Positions 18,208 through 26,087 of a stretch of 64,000 nucleotides of DNA are shown here, in pieces. Location of the stretch: the NCBI GenBank assembly GCA_043755595.1, contig JAYUSQ010000272.1, positions 13,610 to 77,609 of the forward strand, given 5' to 3'. The DNA comes from VFZP01 sp043755595. Its GTDB lineage: Bacteria > Acidobacteriota > Terriglobia > Bryobacterales > Bryobacteraceae. Position 1 is the stretch's first letter, and every line of letters starts with the position of its first letter. Under the pieces are notes generated by a model. The model saw only the letters and a program-made list of their open reading frames with translations. It was not told the DNA's origin and searched no databases. The translations under genes were made by a program, and so were the position numbers.

Positions 18208-18500
18208 ACTGACGGATCCGCTCAATCTGAATCTCCCAACCTCGCTCGTCGCTGCCGAACGCCTTCAGGCGCCGCGGCAGCGGAATGCCGCTGAAACCCG
18301 ATTCTACAACTTTGAGGAGAGCGCCTTCCGGCCCATCCGCGAATGTGAATTCAACCAGCGTCGAAGGCTCGCTCGAATCGGCAGCCGCGGGGTCGATAGC
18401 CGCTTGGGCGCTCACTTTTCGTGGTCTTGCCGGCCACTTGCGCACCAGACGTGAAGGGGCCGTTCAGCGTCGCAACAAACCACTGGCTGAACAGAAAAAC
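18191..18500 (-). pseudogene. Internally deleted SRPBCC (AHSA1-like) protein
   Basis: Two frames hold pieces of one SRPBCC domain. Near 18500-18420 the minus strand reads QWFVATLNGPFTSGAQVAGK, matching the 'WFG..L.GPF..G..V.GK' segment. From about 18400 to 18191, in another frame, it reads DSSEPSTLVEFTF, GALLKVVESGFSGIPLPRR and ERGWEIQIERIRQYVEA, the usual second half. The segment that normally links them ('ITHPGYEH...ERLFSFRWHP') is absent, and no N-terminus is found. SRPBCC/ArsR pairs are common in this phylum; here both members are damaged in the same way. Confidence 0.6.
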
Positions 18501-18596
18501 ACCCGTGAGCGGAGCGTGCAGCAAACGTCGATTTGCAACCTCACGGTTGCAGATTATCAGCCTCTCAATCGAAATGCTGGGGGCTACACTGAGAAG

Positions 18597-20267
18597 ATGC
18601 TGCGAGGTCTCCGCTGCCTTTACCTGTTGGCGCTGGCAGGTGCATGGCTCGGCGCGCGCGAACCGGTGCGCTTTCAGAAAGCGATGGTCGTCGCGCAGGA
18701 GGCACACGCCACCGATGTCGGCCGCGATGTTTTGAAAGCCGGCGGCAATGCGGTTGACGCGGCTGTCGCCGTCGGCTTCGCGCTCGCTGTGACGTATCCC
18801 ACGGCCGGCAATCTTGGCGGCGGGGGTTTCCTGCTGCTGCGGATGGCGGACGGGAGGACCACCTTCATCGACTTTCGCGAACGGGCGCCGCTTGCTTCGA
18901 CACGCAATATGTATCTCGATGCTGCGGGCAATGTCACCAAGGACAGCATACTCGGATGGCGCGCGGCGGGTGTGCCCGGCACAGTGCGAGGCCTGGAACT
19001 GGCGCACAAGAAGTATGGCTCCAAGCCTTGGGCGCGGCTGGTTGAGCCTGCGGTCAAGCTAGCGGGCAAAGGTTTCGAAGTCTCCGACTACGCGGCACGT
19101 TCGTTTCGAGAGGCCAAGAATCTGCCGCAGTTCCTGGAGTCTAAGCGTATCTTCCTGAAGAACGGCGCCTACTTTTTAGCGGGCGACAAGCTGGTGCAGC
19201 CCGAACTATCGGCCGTGTTAAAGCGGATCGGCAAACTGGGCGCGCGAGATTTCTATGAAGGCGAGACGGCTCGACTGCTGGCCGAACAGTGCAAGCTGAA
19301 CGGCGGACTCATCACGCTGGAAGACCTGAAGCAATACAAAGCGGTCGAACGGCCAGCGCTCAAGGGAAGTTATAAGGGATACGAAGTAATCACCGCTCCG
19401 CCGCCTTCGTCCGGCGGGGTAGGCCTCTTACAGATGATGGCGGTGCTGGAGGGCAGCGGATATGAAAAGTCTGGCGCTGAATCCGCCAAGTCGATTCATT
19501 TTCTGGCTGAAACCATGCGGCGCTACTATGCAGACCGCTCCGAGCATTTGGCCGATCCGGACTTCCACAAAGTCCCGCTAAGCGGCTTACTGGATCGCAC
19601 TTACATCGACAAGCTTCGCGGCTCGATCGATTGGGACCATGCTGCGCCCAGCGCCTTAGTCAAGCCTGGCATCCCCACGGCGCCCGAATCCACCGAGACG
19701 ACGAACTTTTCAATCGTCGACGCGATGGGCAATGCCGCTGTGCTGACTTACACCCTGAACGGCAATTACGGCAGCGGCGTCGCGGTCCCCAAGCTTGGCT
19801 TCCTGCTTAACAACGAGATGGATGATTTTTCCGTCAAACCAGGAACGCCAAATATGTTCCAGTTGGTCCAAGGCGAGGCCAACGCGATTCAGCCGAAGAA
19901 GACACCGCTGTCAGCGATGACGCCGACCATTTTGTTGAAAGACGGGAAGGTCCGGATGTTGGTGGGCGCGCCTGGTGGCGGACGCATAATTACGGGCGTG
20001 CTGCAAGTGATCCTGAATGTAGTCGATTATGGAATGAATCTTCAAGAAGCGATCGATGCGCCGCGCTTTCATCATCAATGGCTGCCCGACAAGCTGTATC
20101 TGGAGAAGGGATTCTCGCCGGATACGATCGAGTTGCTGAAACAACGCGGCCATGCAACGGAACCGATCGAAGGCGTCGCCGCCGTGAACGGCATCATGAT
20201 TGGCGCTGAAGGCTGGATGTACGGGGCCTGGGACGGCCGGCGCGATGGAAAGGTTTCCGGCTACTAA
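18597..20267 (+). CDS. ggt: Gamma-glutamyltransferase
   Basis: Secreted Ntn-hydrolase that cleaves or transfers the gamma-glutamyl group of glutathione. From ATG 18597 it has 556 residues with a signal peptide (MLRGLRCLYLLALAGAWLGA). The core begins MVVAQEAHATDVGRDVL, KAGGNAVDAAVAVGFAL and NLGGGGFLLL. The self-cleavage site is Thr368 in ESTETTNFSIVD, giving a large chain of about 345 residues and a small one of 189. NGNYGSG and GAPGGGRIITGVLQ are also conserved. The longer frame to 18285 only overlaps the SRPBCC relic, so it is rejected. The next gene starts directly after this stop. Confidence 0.95.
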   Translation: MLRGLRCLYLLALAGAWLGAREPVRFQKAMVVAQEAHATDVGRDVLKAGGNAVDAAVAVGFALAVTYPTAGNLGGGGFLLLRMADGRTTFIDFRERAPLASTRNMYLDAAGNVTKDSILGWRAAGVPGTVRGLELAHKKYGSKPWARLVEPAVKLAGKGFEVSDYAARSFREAKNLPQFLESKRIFLKNGAYFLAGDKLVQPELSAVLKRIGKLGARDFYEGETARLLAEQCKLNGGLITLEDLKQYKAVERPALKGSYKGYEVITAPPPSSGGVGLLQMMAVLEGSGYEKSGAESAKSIHFLAETMRRYYADRSEHLADPDFHKVPLSGLLDRTYIDKLRGSIDWDHAAPSALVKPGIPTAPESTETTNFSIVDAMGNAAVLTYTLNGNYGSGVAVPKLGFLLNNEMDDFSVKPGTPNMFQLVQGEANAIQPKKTPLSAMTPTILLKDGKVRMLVGAPGGGRIITGVLQVILNVVDYGMNLQEAIDAPRFHHQWLPDKLYLEKGFSPDTIELLKQRGHATEPIEGVAAVNGIMIGAEGWMYGAWDGRRDGKVSGY

Positions 20268-21077
20268 GTGATCTTTTGTCTCTCGACTTATCTCACCGGC
20301 CCGAACCGGCTCACGACGGCTTGGCTCGAACGAGCCGCGGAGGCGGGCTTCCAGCGGGTAGAGATTTTCGCCGATCGGCCTTCGCTTGAATATCGGGACC
20401 GCGGCCAACTGGAAGAGCTGGGCCAATGGTTTCGCGATTCGCCACTTAAACCGCACGCGCTGCACTCGCCGCCTGCGGCCAACATCGCCGATCCAGATCG
20501 TAATTTGCGGCGCGATCAGTGCGACGAGATCAAGCGTGCGATGGAGGTGCTTGAGTATATGCCGTGCCGATACGTGATTCAGCACTTCGGCGATCGCGAC
20601 GACCTCTATCACGGCAAACGCGTCGACGCCGCCTATGCCTCGCTTGAAGTTTTGAATCCGTTCGCACACGACCGGGGTGCAGCGATCCTGCTGGAGAATG
20701 GCACGAGTGAGTTCGCCGCGCCCGCGTGCATCGTCAGGTTTCTGGAACTAACGCGGCTGAGCAATGAGGTGTCGTTCGACACTGGCCACGCGCATTTGCG
20801 TGGAGGCTTCGAAGACGGTTTCCGTTCGCTGGAGCCGCATATCCGCTCGATTCACGTTCACGATAACGATGGGCTGAGCGACCAACACCTGTTGCCGCAG
20901 GCCGGCACGATCGATTGGACGTTGGCGATGCGCTTGCTGCGCGGCCATAGGCTACACGGCGAACTTGCGCTGTCCGCCGTCATACGCGACCGCGGCGAGT
21001 GGGCGCACCCGGCGGTAGAGGCGCACGACGCACTTTCCCGGCTAATGGACATTCGCATCCGCGACGAAGAAGAATAG
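20268..21077 (+). CDS. Sugar phosphate isomerase/epimerase (xylose isomerase-like TIM barrel)
   Basis: 269-residue TIM-barrel of the AP-endonuclease-2/xylose-isomerase superfamily, probably moving a carbonyl or inverting a centre on a sugar or related polyol. The likely metal ligands are in order: Glu in ILLENGTSEF, Asp/His in EVSFDTGHAHLRGG, His in IHVHDNDGLSD, and Glu in LHGELALSAV. The GTG start follows the TAA of the gamma-glutamyltransferase with no gap, so translation is probably coupled. 12 bases before asnS. Substrate unknown. Confidence 0.8.
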   Translation: MIFCLSTYLTGPNRLTTAWLERAAEAGFQRVEIFADRPSLEYRDRGQLEELGQWFRDSPLKPHALHSPPAANIADPDRNLRRDQCDEIKRAMEVLEYMPCRYVIQHFGDRDDLYHGKRVDAAYASLEVLNPFAHDRGAAILLENGTSEFAAPACIVRFLELTRLSNEVSFDTGHAHLRGGFEDGFRSLEPHIRSIHVHDNDGLSDQHLLPQAGTIDWTLAMRLLRGHRLHGELALSAVIRDRGEWAHPAVEAHDALSRLMDIRIRDEEE

Positions 21078-21089
21078 GTAGACGCCCCG

Positions 21090-22394
21090 ATGAAGAGAAT
21101 CACGATTTCGCAAGCGGCCCAGCATTTGGGCGAACCGGTGGAACTGGCCGGCTGGCTGTACAACCTGCGCTCAAGCGGCAAGATCTGCTTTCCGCAGATT
21201 CGCGACGGCTCAGGACTGATGCAGTGCGTCGCCGTGAAAGAGCAACTCCCGGAGGCGACGTTCGACGCGCTGAAGAAGCTGACGCAGGAGTCGAGCGTGA
21301 TCGTCCGCGGCAAGATCCGCGCCGAGCAGCGGGCGCCCGGCGGCTTTGAAATGGATGTCGAAGACGCCGAAATCGTGCAGCGCGTCAGTGAAGAAACACC
21401 CTATCCGATCTCTCTGAAGGAGCACGGTCCGGATTTCCTGCTTGACCATCGCCACCTTTGGATTCGCAGCCGGAAGCAGAACGCGATCCTCCGTATCCGC
21501 CACGAAACGATCAAAGCCGTGCGCGATTATTTCGATTCAAACGGCTTCACGCTTTGCGACACGCCGATCTTCACGCCTGCGGCTTGCGAAGGCACGACGA
21601 CCTTGTTTGAAGTGGATTACTTCGAAGACGAGAAGGTGTATCTCACGCAGTCGGGCCAGCTCTATAACGAAGCGACGGCGATGGCGATGGGCAAGGTCTA
21701 TGCCTTCGGACCGACGTTCCGCGCGGAGAAATCAAAGACGCGCCGCCATCTGACCGAGTTCTGGATGGTGGAACCGGAGATGGCTTACGCAACGCTTGAC
21801 GATGTGAAACGCGTGGCCGAGGAGATGTTGTGTTTCGTCGTCGGCCGAGTGCTTGAACACCGGCGCGCCGAACTGGCGGTGCTGGAGCGCGACGTGGCGA
21901 AACTCGAGGCGATCAAGAGGCCCTTCCCGCGCCTGAGCTACGACGAAGCCGTGAAAATCCTGCAGAGTAAAGGCAGCAACATCGAGTGGGGCGGCGACTT
22001 CGGCGGGGCCGATGAAACACTGCTGAGCGAAGGATACGATCGCCCGCTATTGGTGGACCGGTATCCGAGTAAGATCAAGGCCTTCTACTTTGAGCCCGAC
22101 CCCGAGCGGCCCGAACTGGCTCTTGGCGTCGATGTGCTGGCGCCCGAAGGGTACGGCGAAATCATCGGAGGCGGGCAACGCATTCATGATTTGGCGCTGC
22201 TGGAAAAACGGCTGGACGATCACAAGTTGCCGCGCGAGGCCTTCAATTGGTATTTGGACTTGCGACGTTTCGGGAGTGTGCCGCACGCCGGTTTTGGTAT
22301 GGGTATCGAGCGCTGCGTCACGTGGCTATGCGGCATCGATCATTTGCGCGAGACGATTCCGTTTCCACGCATGTTGTATCGCACGCGGCCTTGA
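21090..22394 (+). CDS. asnS: Asparaginyl-tRNA synthetase
   Basis: 434-residue class II synthetase charging tRNA(Asn). An OB-fold anticodon-binding domain (about 17-105: VELAGWLYNLRSSGKICFPQ) precedes the catalytic domain. Motif 2 is in FGPTFRAEKSKTRRHLTEFW and motif 3 in HAGFGMGIERCVTWL. Length and the 'FRAE.S.TRRHLTEFWM' variant fit AsnRS rather than AspRS or GatCAB-linked AspRS. Likely co-transcribed with the two genes before it, though the functional link is not evident. Confidence 0.96.
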   Translation: MKRITISQAAQHLGEPVELAGWLYNLRSSGKICFPQIRDGSGLMQCVAVKEQLPEATFDALKKLTQESSVIVRGKIRAEQRAPGGFEMDVEDAEIVQRVSEETPYPISLKEHGPDFLLDHRHLWIRSRKQNAILRIRHETIKAVRDYFDSNGFTLCDTPIFTPAACEGTTTLFEVDYFEDEKVYLTQSGQLYNEATAMAMGKVYAFGPTFRAEKSKTRRHLTEFWMVEPEMAYATLDDVKRVAEEMLCFVVGRVLEHRRAELAVLERDVAKLEAIKRPFPRLSYDEAVKILQSKGSNIEWGGDFGGADETLLSEGYDRPLLVDRYPSKIKAFYFEPDPERPELALGVDVLAPEGYGEIIGGGQRIHDLALLEKRLDDHKLPREAFNWYLDLRRFGSVPHAGFGMGIERCVTWLCGIDHLRETIPFPRMLYRTRP

Positions 22395-22406
22395 GTGCTC
22401 GCGGTC

Positions 22407-22895
22407 CTATCTATCTCCGAGCAACTTGTCGGTCAGGACCGAGAAGCCTCTCCTACGCTGCTGCTCGGAAATCCCGCGGGCCTTTTCAAGGTCGGTCTTC
22501 AGTTTTTCGAGTGGCTGCTGAAGTAGGAATCGAATCAACTTGGGAAGAAGATCTCTTCTGGATTTTCCGTTGATGTCCTTCAATCCGATCTGCTGAGCGA
22601 ATTGACGTATATCTAGGACCTCAGGGAGAATAGCGCCGTCCTTCAGTTGGTCGAGAAACGCATGCAATATTGAGTACTTTTCAGGCTCTGCAACTCGAAC
22701 CCCAGCCAGAGTATCGTTCAACGTTTGACCCGCCCGTTTAGATTCTCGTGGTGGCCGGGGTTTCGCATCCTGAAATCCCACGCTTTTGTCGTTTAAAGTT
22801 TTCGCGAGGGCGGCTCTCACACGCCGTTCCCCAAAATGAAGGACGAGGAGATGCACCTCCTGGTCCACGAATGACGACTTGGGCGAGTTCCTCAT
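22407..22895 (-). CDS. Unknown partner of the ParA-like ATPase
   Basis: 162 residues, no signal or membrane segment, strongly helical and basic. The N-terminal part includes DQEVHLLVLHFGERRVRAAL. A proline/lysine linker (about 43-58) leads to a C-terminal domain: EKYSILHAFLDQLKDGAIL, LDIRQFAQQIGLKDINGKSR and LLPKLIRFLLQQPLEKLKTD. I do not recognise the family. Its start overlaps the ParA stop by 4 bases, so the two are translated together and probably act together, the ATPase as a switch and this protein as DNA- or partner-binding subunit (inference). Base composition is visibly less GC-rich than neighbours, like the ParA gene, hinting at transfer. Confidence 0.7.
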   Translation of the reverse strand: MRNSPKSSFVDQEVHLLVLHFGERRVRAALAKTLNDKSVGFQDAKPRPPRESKRAGQTLNDTLAGVRVAEPEKYSILHAFLDQLKDGAILPEVLDIRQFAQQIGLKDINGKSRRDLLPKLIRFLLQQPLEKLKTDLEKARGISEQQRRRGFSVLTDKLLGDR

Positions 22896-23740
22896 AGGCG
22901 GATCTTCGGAAAAAACTCCTTCGCGAACTTTGCGAACTCATCCTTCACTTTTGTCTGGGTGCCCTTCGTGTCATCAATCGGCATGCCTTCCCTAGCCGCC
23001 CTGAAGTACGAATCCGAATGGGGAATGTCGTTTTCAAAAACGTACCACTTGTATTTCTTGGCCTGCTCTAAGATGTCTGTACGAGCTAATTCGTTCTCGC
23101 GCTTCACGCCGCTTCGCGTGAAATCGTTAAAGACCAACCCGCATACTTCGATGACTTTGTCTTCGTGTCGCATCTTAAATGCATTAATACTTCGGTTCAA
23201 CAAGGGAAAACCAATCGAGGCTAAGAATTCCGCCCGAATCGGTACCAGCACGAATCGACTGCAGTGGTAAGCAGCATCGGTCAATATCGAATCGGTGGGA
23301 GAGCAATCGATCAGAATGAGGTCGTAGTTTTCTTGAACCTTCGCCACAAAGCGCGGCAAGAGAGTCTCCTTGCCAGTTGGGTTTCGAAGAGTCCACGAAA
23401 GCTCAAGTCTTGACGGTACGAGATCAAGGAGGCTACCGTCGTCGTAGTGGACCCGCCGGTGAATCGCCTTTAGAGGGTCGAGCTTTTTAGGACTACCAGA
23501 GGCTGTCCCTGTAGGGGTGAACTGCTCAAAGATGTCTGCTACTGTAAGCCCGCCTCTGTCGAGGTAGTCAACGTACTTGGCCGGTGACATTACCGACTGG
23601 CTTGCGTTCGCCTGAGGATCAAGATCGATTAGTAGGACTTTCTTGTCAAGCTTTTGCGTTGCATACCAAGCGATCTGCGTCGCGAGAGTGGTTTTTCCGA
23701 CTCCACCCTTCATGTTGATCATCGAAACACAAACTGCCAT
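22892..23740 (-). CDS. ParA/MinD-family ATPase (Soj-like), stand-alone
   Basis: 282 residues from ATG 23740. It opens MAVCVSMINMKGGVGKTTLA, the deviant Walker A with signature Lys11 and catalytic-loop Lys16. Walker A' is VLLIDLDPQANAS, and YDLILIDCSPTDSILTDAAY gives Walker B, followed by FVLVPIRAEFLASIGFPLL. Such ATPases dimerise on ATP and bind DNA non-specifically to position plasmids, chromosomes or complexes. No ParB with a recognisable HTH or parS is adjacent; an unknown protein overlaps the 3' end. A GGGGAGG ribosome-binding site 4 bases before ATG decides the start. A lower-GC island next to Uma2 suggests an acquired module. Confidence 0.9.
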   Translation of the reverse strand: MAVCVSMINMKGGVGKTTLATQIAWYATQKLDKKVLLIDLDPQANASQSVMSPAKYVDYLDRGGLTVADIFEQFTPTGTASGSPKKLDPLKAIHRRVHYDDGSLLDLVPSRLELSWTLRNPTGKETLLPRFVAKVQENYDLILIDCSPTDSILTDAAYHCSRFVLVPIRAEFLASIGFPLLNRSINAFKMRHEDKVIEVCGLVFNDFTRSGVKRENELARTDILEQAKKYKWYVFENDIPHSDSYFRAAREGMPIDDTKGTQTKVKDEFAKFAKEFFPKIRL

Positions 23741-23744
23741 TGGA

Positions 23745-23751
23745 CCTCCCC
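23745..23751 (-). promoter_or_regulatory. Ribosome-binding site of the ParA-like gene
   Basis: GGGGAGG on the minus strand, 4 bases before ATG 23740. It selects this start over the upstream in-frame codon at 23761. The site is unusually strong for this window. Confidence 0.75.
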
Positions 23752-23981
23752 AGTCAAACAACCATATTTCGTAGACCCTGGCGGCAGCGGCTTAACAGCC
23801 TCCCAGACCCGCGCACGCTACAGGTGAACAGCCTTCAATCTCGGCGCGATGCCAACTGAATCTACTGACCATAAGGATACCATCGTGCGTGGCCGGGAAA
23901 GCCTCTTCCGCGGCGAGGATTTGGACGGAAGATTTCACGGCCCATCCAATGTTGTATCGTACGCGACCGTAGTATAGAGAA

Positions 23982-24614
23982 TCACTGGGGCTGGCGGCGA
24001 ACCCATTCGCGCAGCCCCGCCACCCAGGCGGGCCAGGGCGTGCGGCGGTACGACGCGGCGAATCTCGTGATGGCTTCCGCCGTGAGCAAGGGGAGCGCGA
24101 GACTGTTGCCTATCTCCCGATAGGCCGCGTCGCGCAAGGCGTAGATCGTGACCACTCCACGTGAATGTCGCCAAACCTCGGCCACGCCGACGGCCGCGAA
24201 GATCGGGAAGCGATCAAGCGAACTGCTGGTGACATCGACTTCGATGACCAGTTCGGGGGGCGGGTCCTCCAGTAAATCGATGTCGTCCTTGTCCCGCACG
24301 TCAGCGGCGTGCTGAAAGTAAAAGCAGGAATCGGGCTCAAAGCCTTTGAGTAGATCGGGTCTCTGGAAAGTAGTGGAACCGAGATGGCAAACGTCCGCGC
24401 CGGTCTCCTCAGCTACAACCTCCACAATACTGGCGAGCGTCCGATTCGGATTATCGTGCGCGGCCGAGATCACCATGATTTGTAGCAACCCGTTGTCATA
24501 GGTGACTCGCGTACCTGGAGAGTCGCCCAGTTCGCTTAGGAGACGCTCATAAAAATCCCAGCTTATGCCGCGGAGAACTACACGTTCTACCGGATGAGTG
24601 ACCGTATCTGGCAT
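23982..24614 (-). CDS. Uma2-family (DUF820) restriction-endonuclease-fold protein
   Basis: 210 residues of the Uma2 family, a PD-(D/E)XK nuclease fold abundant in multicellular and soil bacteria, with undetermined cellular role. The pattern is complete: GISWDFYERLLSELGDSPGT, RVTYDNGLLQIMV, the acidic position in GFEPDSCFYF, and the core strand PPPELVIEVDVTSSSLDRF with the Glu, then a Tyr/Trp-rich C-terminus. It diverges from the acetyltransferase gene by 59 bases. Members are often multiplied across a genome and near mobile DNA; only one is seen here. About 240 bases between it and the ParA gene hold nothing I can identify. Confidence 0.88.
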   Translation of the reverse strand: MPDTVTHPVERVVLRGISWDFYERLLSELGDSPGTRVTYDNGLLQIMVISAAHDNPNRTLASIVEVVAEETGADVCHLGSTTFQRPDLLKGFEPDSCFYFQHAADVRDKDDIDLLEDPPPELVIEVDVTSSSLDRFPIFAAVGVAEVWRHSRGVVTIYALRDAAYREIGNSLALPLLTAEAITRFAASYRRTPWPAWVAGLREWVRRQPQ

Positions 24615-24673
24615 CCGCGTTTTTCCTGTTCGCCAGTATAGCGCCCGCGGGAAGACCTGCGAGAATACTCAAT

Positions 24674-25087
24674 GTGCCCATTGAATACCGCGTCGGCAAT
24701 CAACTCGATCTCGATCAAGTGATCGATCTTTACCGTACGTCCACGCTGGGCGAACGCCGTCCGGTGGAGGAACGTGACCGTATGGCGGCGATGCTGGCAA
24801 ATGCGAATCTAGTCGTCACCGCCTGGGACGGCGATCTGCTGGTGGGAATCTCCCGCGCACTTACCGACTTCGCCTTCGCCACTTATCTGACGGACCTCGC
24901 CGTGCGCGCCACCCATCAACGCCAAGGGATCGGCAAAGAACTCATGCGCATCACGCAACGCGAGAGCGGCCCCAAGACCACGGTGATCCTGTTGGCGGCG
25001 CCGAAGGCCGTCGACTATTATCCGCACGCCGGTTTCACACAACATGGATCGGCTTGGATTCTGCCGGCGGGCGCGGAAATTCGCTGA
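24674..25087 (+). CDS. GNAT-family N-acetyltransferase
   Basis: 137-residue acetyl-CoA-dependent acetyltransferase. The GNAT fold is compact: AFATYLTDLAVRATHQRQGI then GKELM, the Q/RxxGxG/A acetyl-CoA loop, followed by LLAAPKAVDYYPHAGFTQH, the usual end of the domain. Start is GTG 24674. Acceptor substrate cannot be inferred; it resembles small YhbS/YitI-like enzymes. It converges with the next gene with 1 base between stops. Confidence 0.88.
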   Translation: MPIEYRVGNQLDLDQVIDLYRTSTLGERRPVEERDRMAAMLANANLVVTAWDGDLLVGISRALTDFAFATYLTDLAVRATHQRQGIGKELMRITQRESGPKTTVILLAAPKAVDYYPHAGFTQHGSAWILPAGAEIR

Positions 25088-25088
25088 G

Positions 25089-25664
25089 TCAGTATTCCAA
25101 CTGGCCGCGAAATGTCAGGTCCTTTACCGGCAGTTCAACGTCATGGTACGGCCGGGTGGCGCCTGGGAGGTAGAGGCCAAAGCTCAGCACCTTGAGTCCG
25201 GCGAGCGAGGCGCGCGGAAAGAGCAGCCGCAAGTATGGATCGCTGGGCGTGGGCGGGAAATGGCCCACCGCTTTGACCTTCTGCTTGCCCACTCGCAAGA
25301 AGCACTCTTTCTCCATCGTCTTGGTCTCTTTGGCGTCCGAGAGTGCATCGTTCGGAGCCATGCGCACGGCGAGCACGATATGTTTGCCCGGATTCTGACT
25401 GATGTACGTCCGGTAGTCGTCTTCGTCAGACCGGGCTTCGCCCTTGATCTCAGCTCGCAGGAACAGTTGCTCCTCCGCCTCACGAAGTGGACGCGCCGAG
25501 GCCAGGAAAGCGATGACCGTGCCACTGGCGGTGGGACCACCCCAGGGCGACTGCGTCATCAAGACTTCGATTTCGGCGTTGGTCCATTTGGCCGGGGTTT
25601 TAGTTTCCCAGAATGGCGCCTGCGCCAATTGCTGGAATAGAAGAAGGAGGCCGAGGAAGTGCAT
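25089..25664 (-). CDS. Exported hypothetical protein
   Basis: 191 residues with a short signal peptide (MHFLGLLLLFQQLAQA). The mature part begins PFWETKTPAKWTNAEIEVLM then TQSPWG, a 'W....W...E...L...SPW' opening typical of many exported Acidobacteriota proteins of unknown function. It then has a beta-rich body (VIAFLASARPLREAEEQLF) and ends VELPVKDLTFRGQLEY. Possibly a periplasmic beta-sandwich. It follows the antibiotic-monooxygenase-like gene by 11 bases in the same direction, so probably co-transcribed. Confidence 0.7.
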   Translation of the reverse strand: MHFLGLLLLFQQLAQAPFWETKTPAKWTNAEIEVLMTQSPWGGPTASGTVIAFLASARPLREAEEQLFLRAEIKGEARSDEDDYRTYISQNPGKHIVLAVRMAPNDALSDAKETKTMEKECFLRVGKQKVKAVGHFPPTPSDPYLRLLFPRASLAGLKVLSFGLYLPGATRPYHDVELPVKDLTFRGQLEY

Positions 25665-25675
25665 CGAACCGGCGC

Positions 25676-26074
25676 CTACGCGGTCTCGTAAAGCCAGGCC
25701 GAGAATTTGGCGCCGCGGAGTTGCCCCTCAATGCTGGGCCACACTTTTTGGTGATCGGCGGTTGCCACCCAAGTCACGCGCTGCGCCTCGGTTTGAAAGC
25801 TGATCACCAACCGGTACGGCCAGCTCTTTGGGCCTTCGCCCGCTTTGGCGGCCTGGAACCTGAGTAGTTTCACTTCGACAAAGCCGGGCTGCCTGCTAAT
25901 CGTTGGCCGGAAAATCTTCTCGAAGTTCGCCTCCATGATGGCTTCCTTGCCGGGAATGACATCGAGGTCGCAATGCAATTGGATCGGTTTGCCGGCGGCG
26001 GCGGTGGCGGCCGCGGGAAGGGCGGCCAGCGCGGCGGATGCCATGGTCTTCAAGGAATAGCGTCGGTTCATCAT
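25676..26074 (-). CDS. Exported antibiotic-biosynthesis-monooxygenase-like (ABM) protein
   Basis: 132 residues from ATG 26074 (an ATG at 26071 is equally possible). A Tat/Sec-like signal (MNRRYSLKTMASAALAALPA) precedes one dimeric alpha/beta-barrel domain: IQLHCDLDVIPGKEAIMEAN, then QPGFVEVKLLRFQ and RLVISFQTEAQRVTWV, ending HQKVWPSIEGQL. This is the ABM fold shared by small monooxygenases and haem-degrading enzymes; catalytic activity is not proven by the fold. It is 13 bases after the nucleotidyltransferase stop, at the end of a four-gene minus-strand run. Confidence 0.75.
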   Translation of the reverse strand: MMNRRYSLKTMASAALAALPAAATAAAGKPIQLHCDLDVIPGKEAIMEANFEKIFRPTISRQPGFVEVKLLRFQAAKAGEGPKSWPYRLVISFQTEAQRVTWVATADHQKVWPSIEGQLRGAKFSAWLYETA

Positions 26075-26087
26075 ATCCGGGATTCTA

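Noticed and set aside
18285..18596. N-terminal extension of the gamma-glutamyltransferase
   Set aside because: It is antisense to the SRPBCC relic and lies before a good signal peptide at 18597.
22892..23740. Plasmid partition locus / replication origin
   Set aside because: No ParB, parS-like repeats, Rep gene or iterons nearby; context is chromosomal with asnS adjacent.
23741..23981. Small RNA or promoter cluster between ParA and Uma2 genes
   Set aside because: No hairpin with T-run, conserved box or open frame could be supported.
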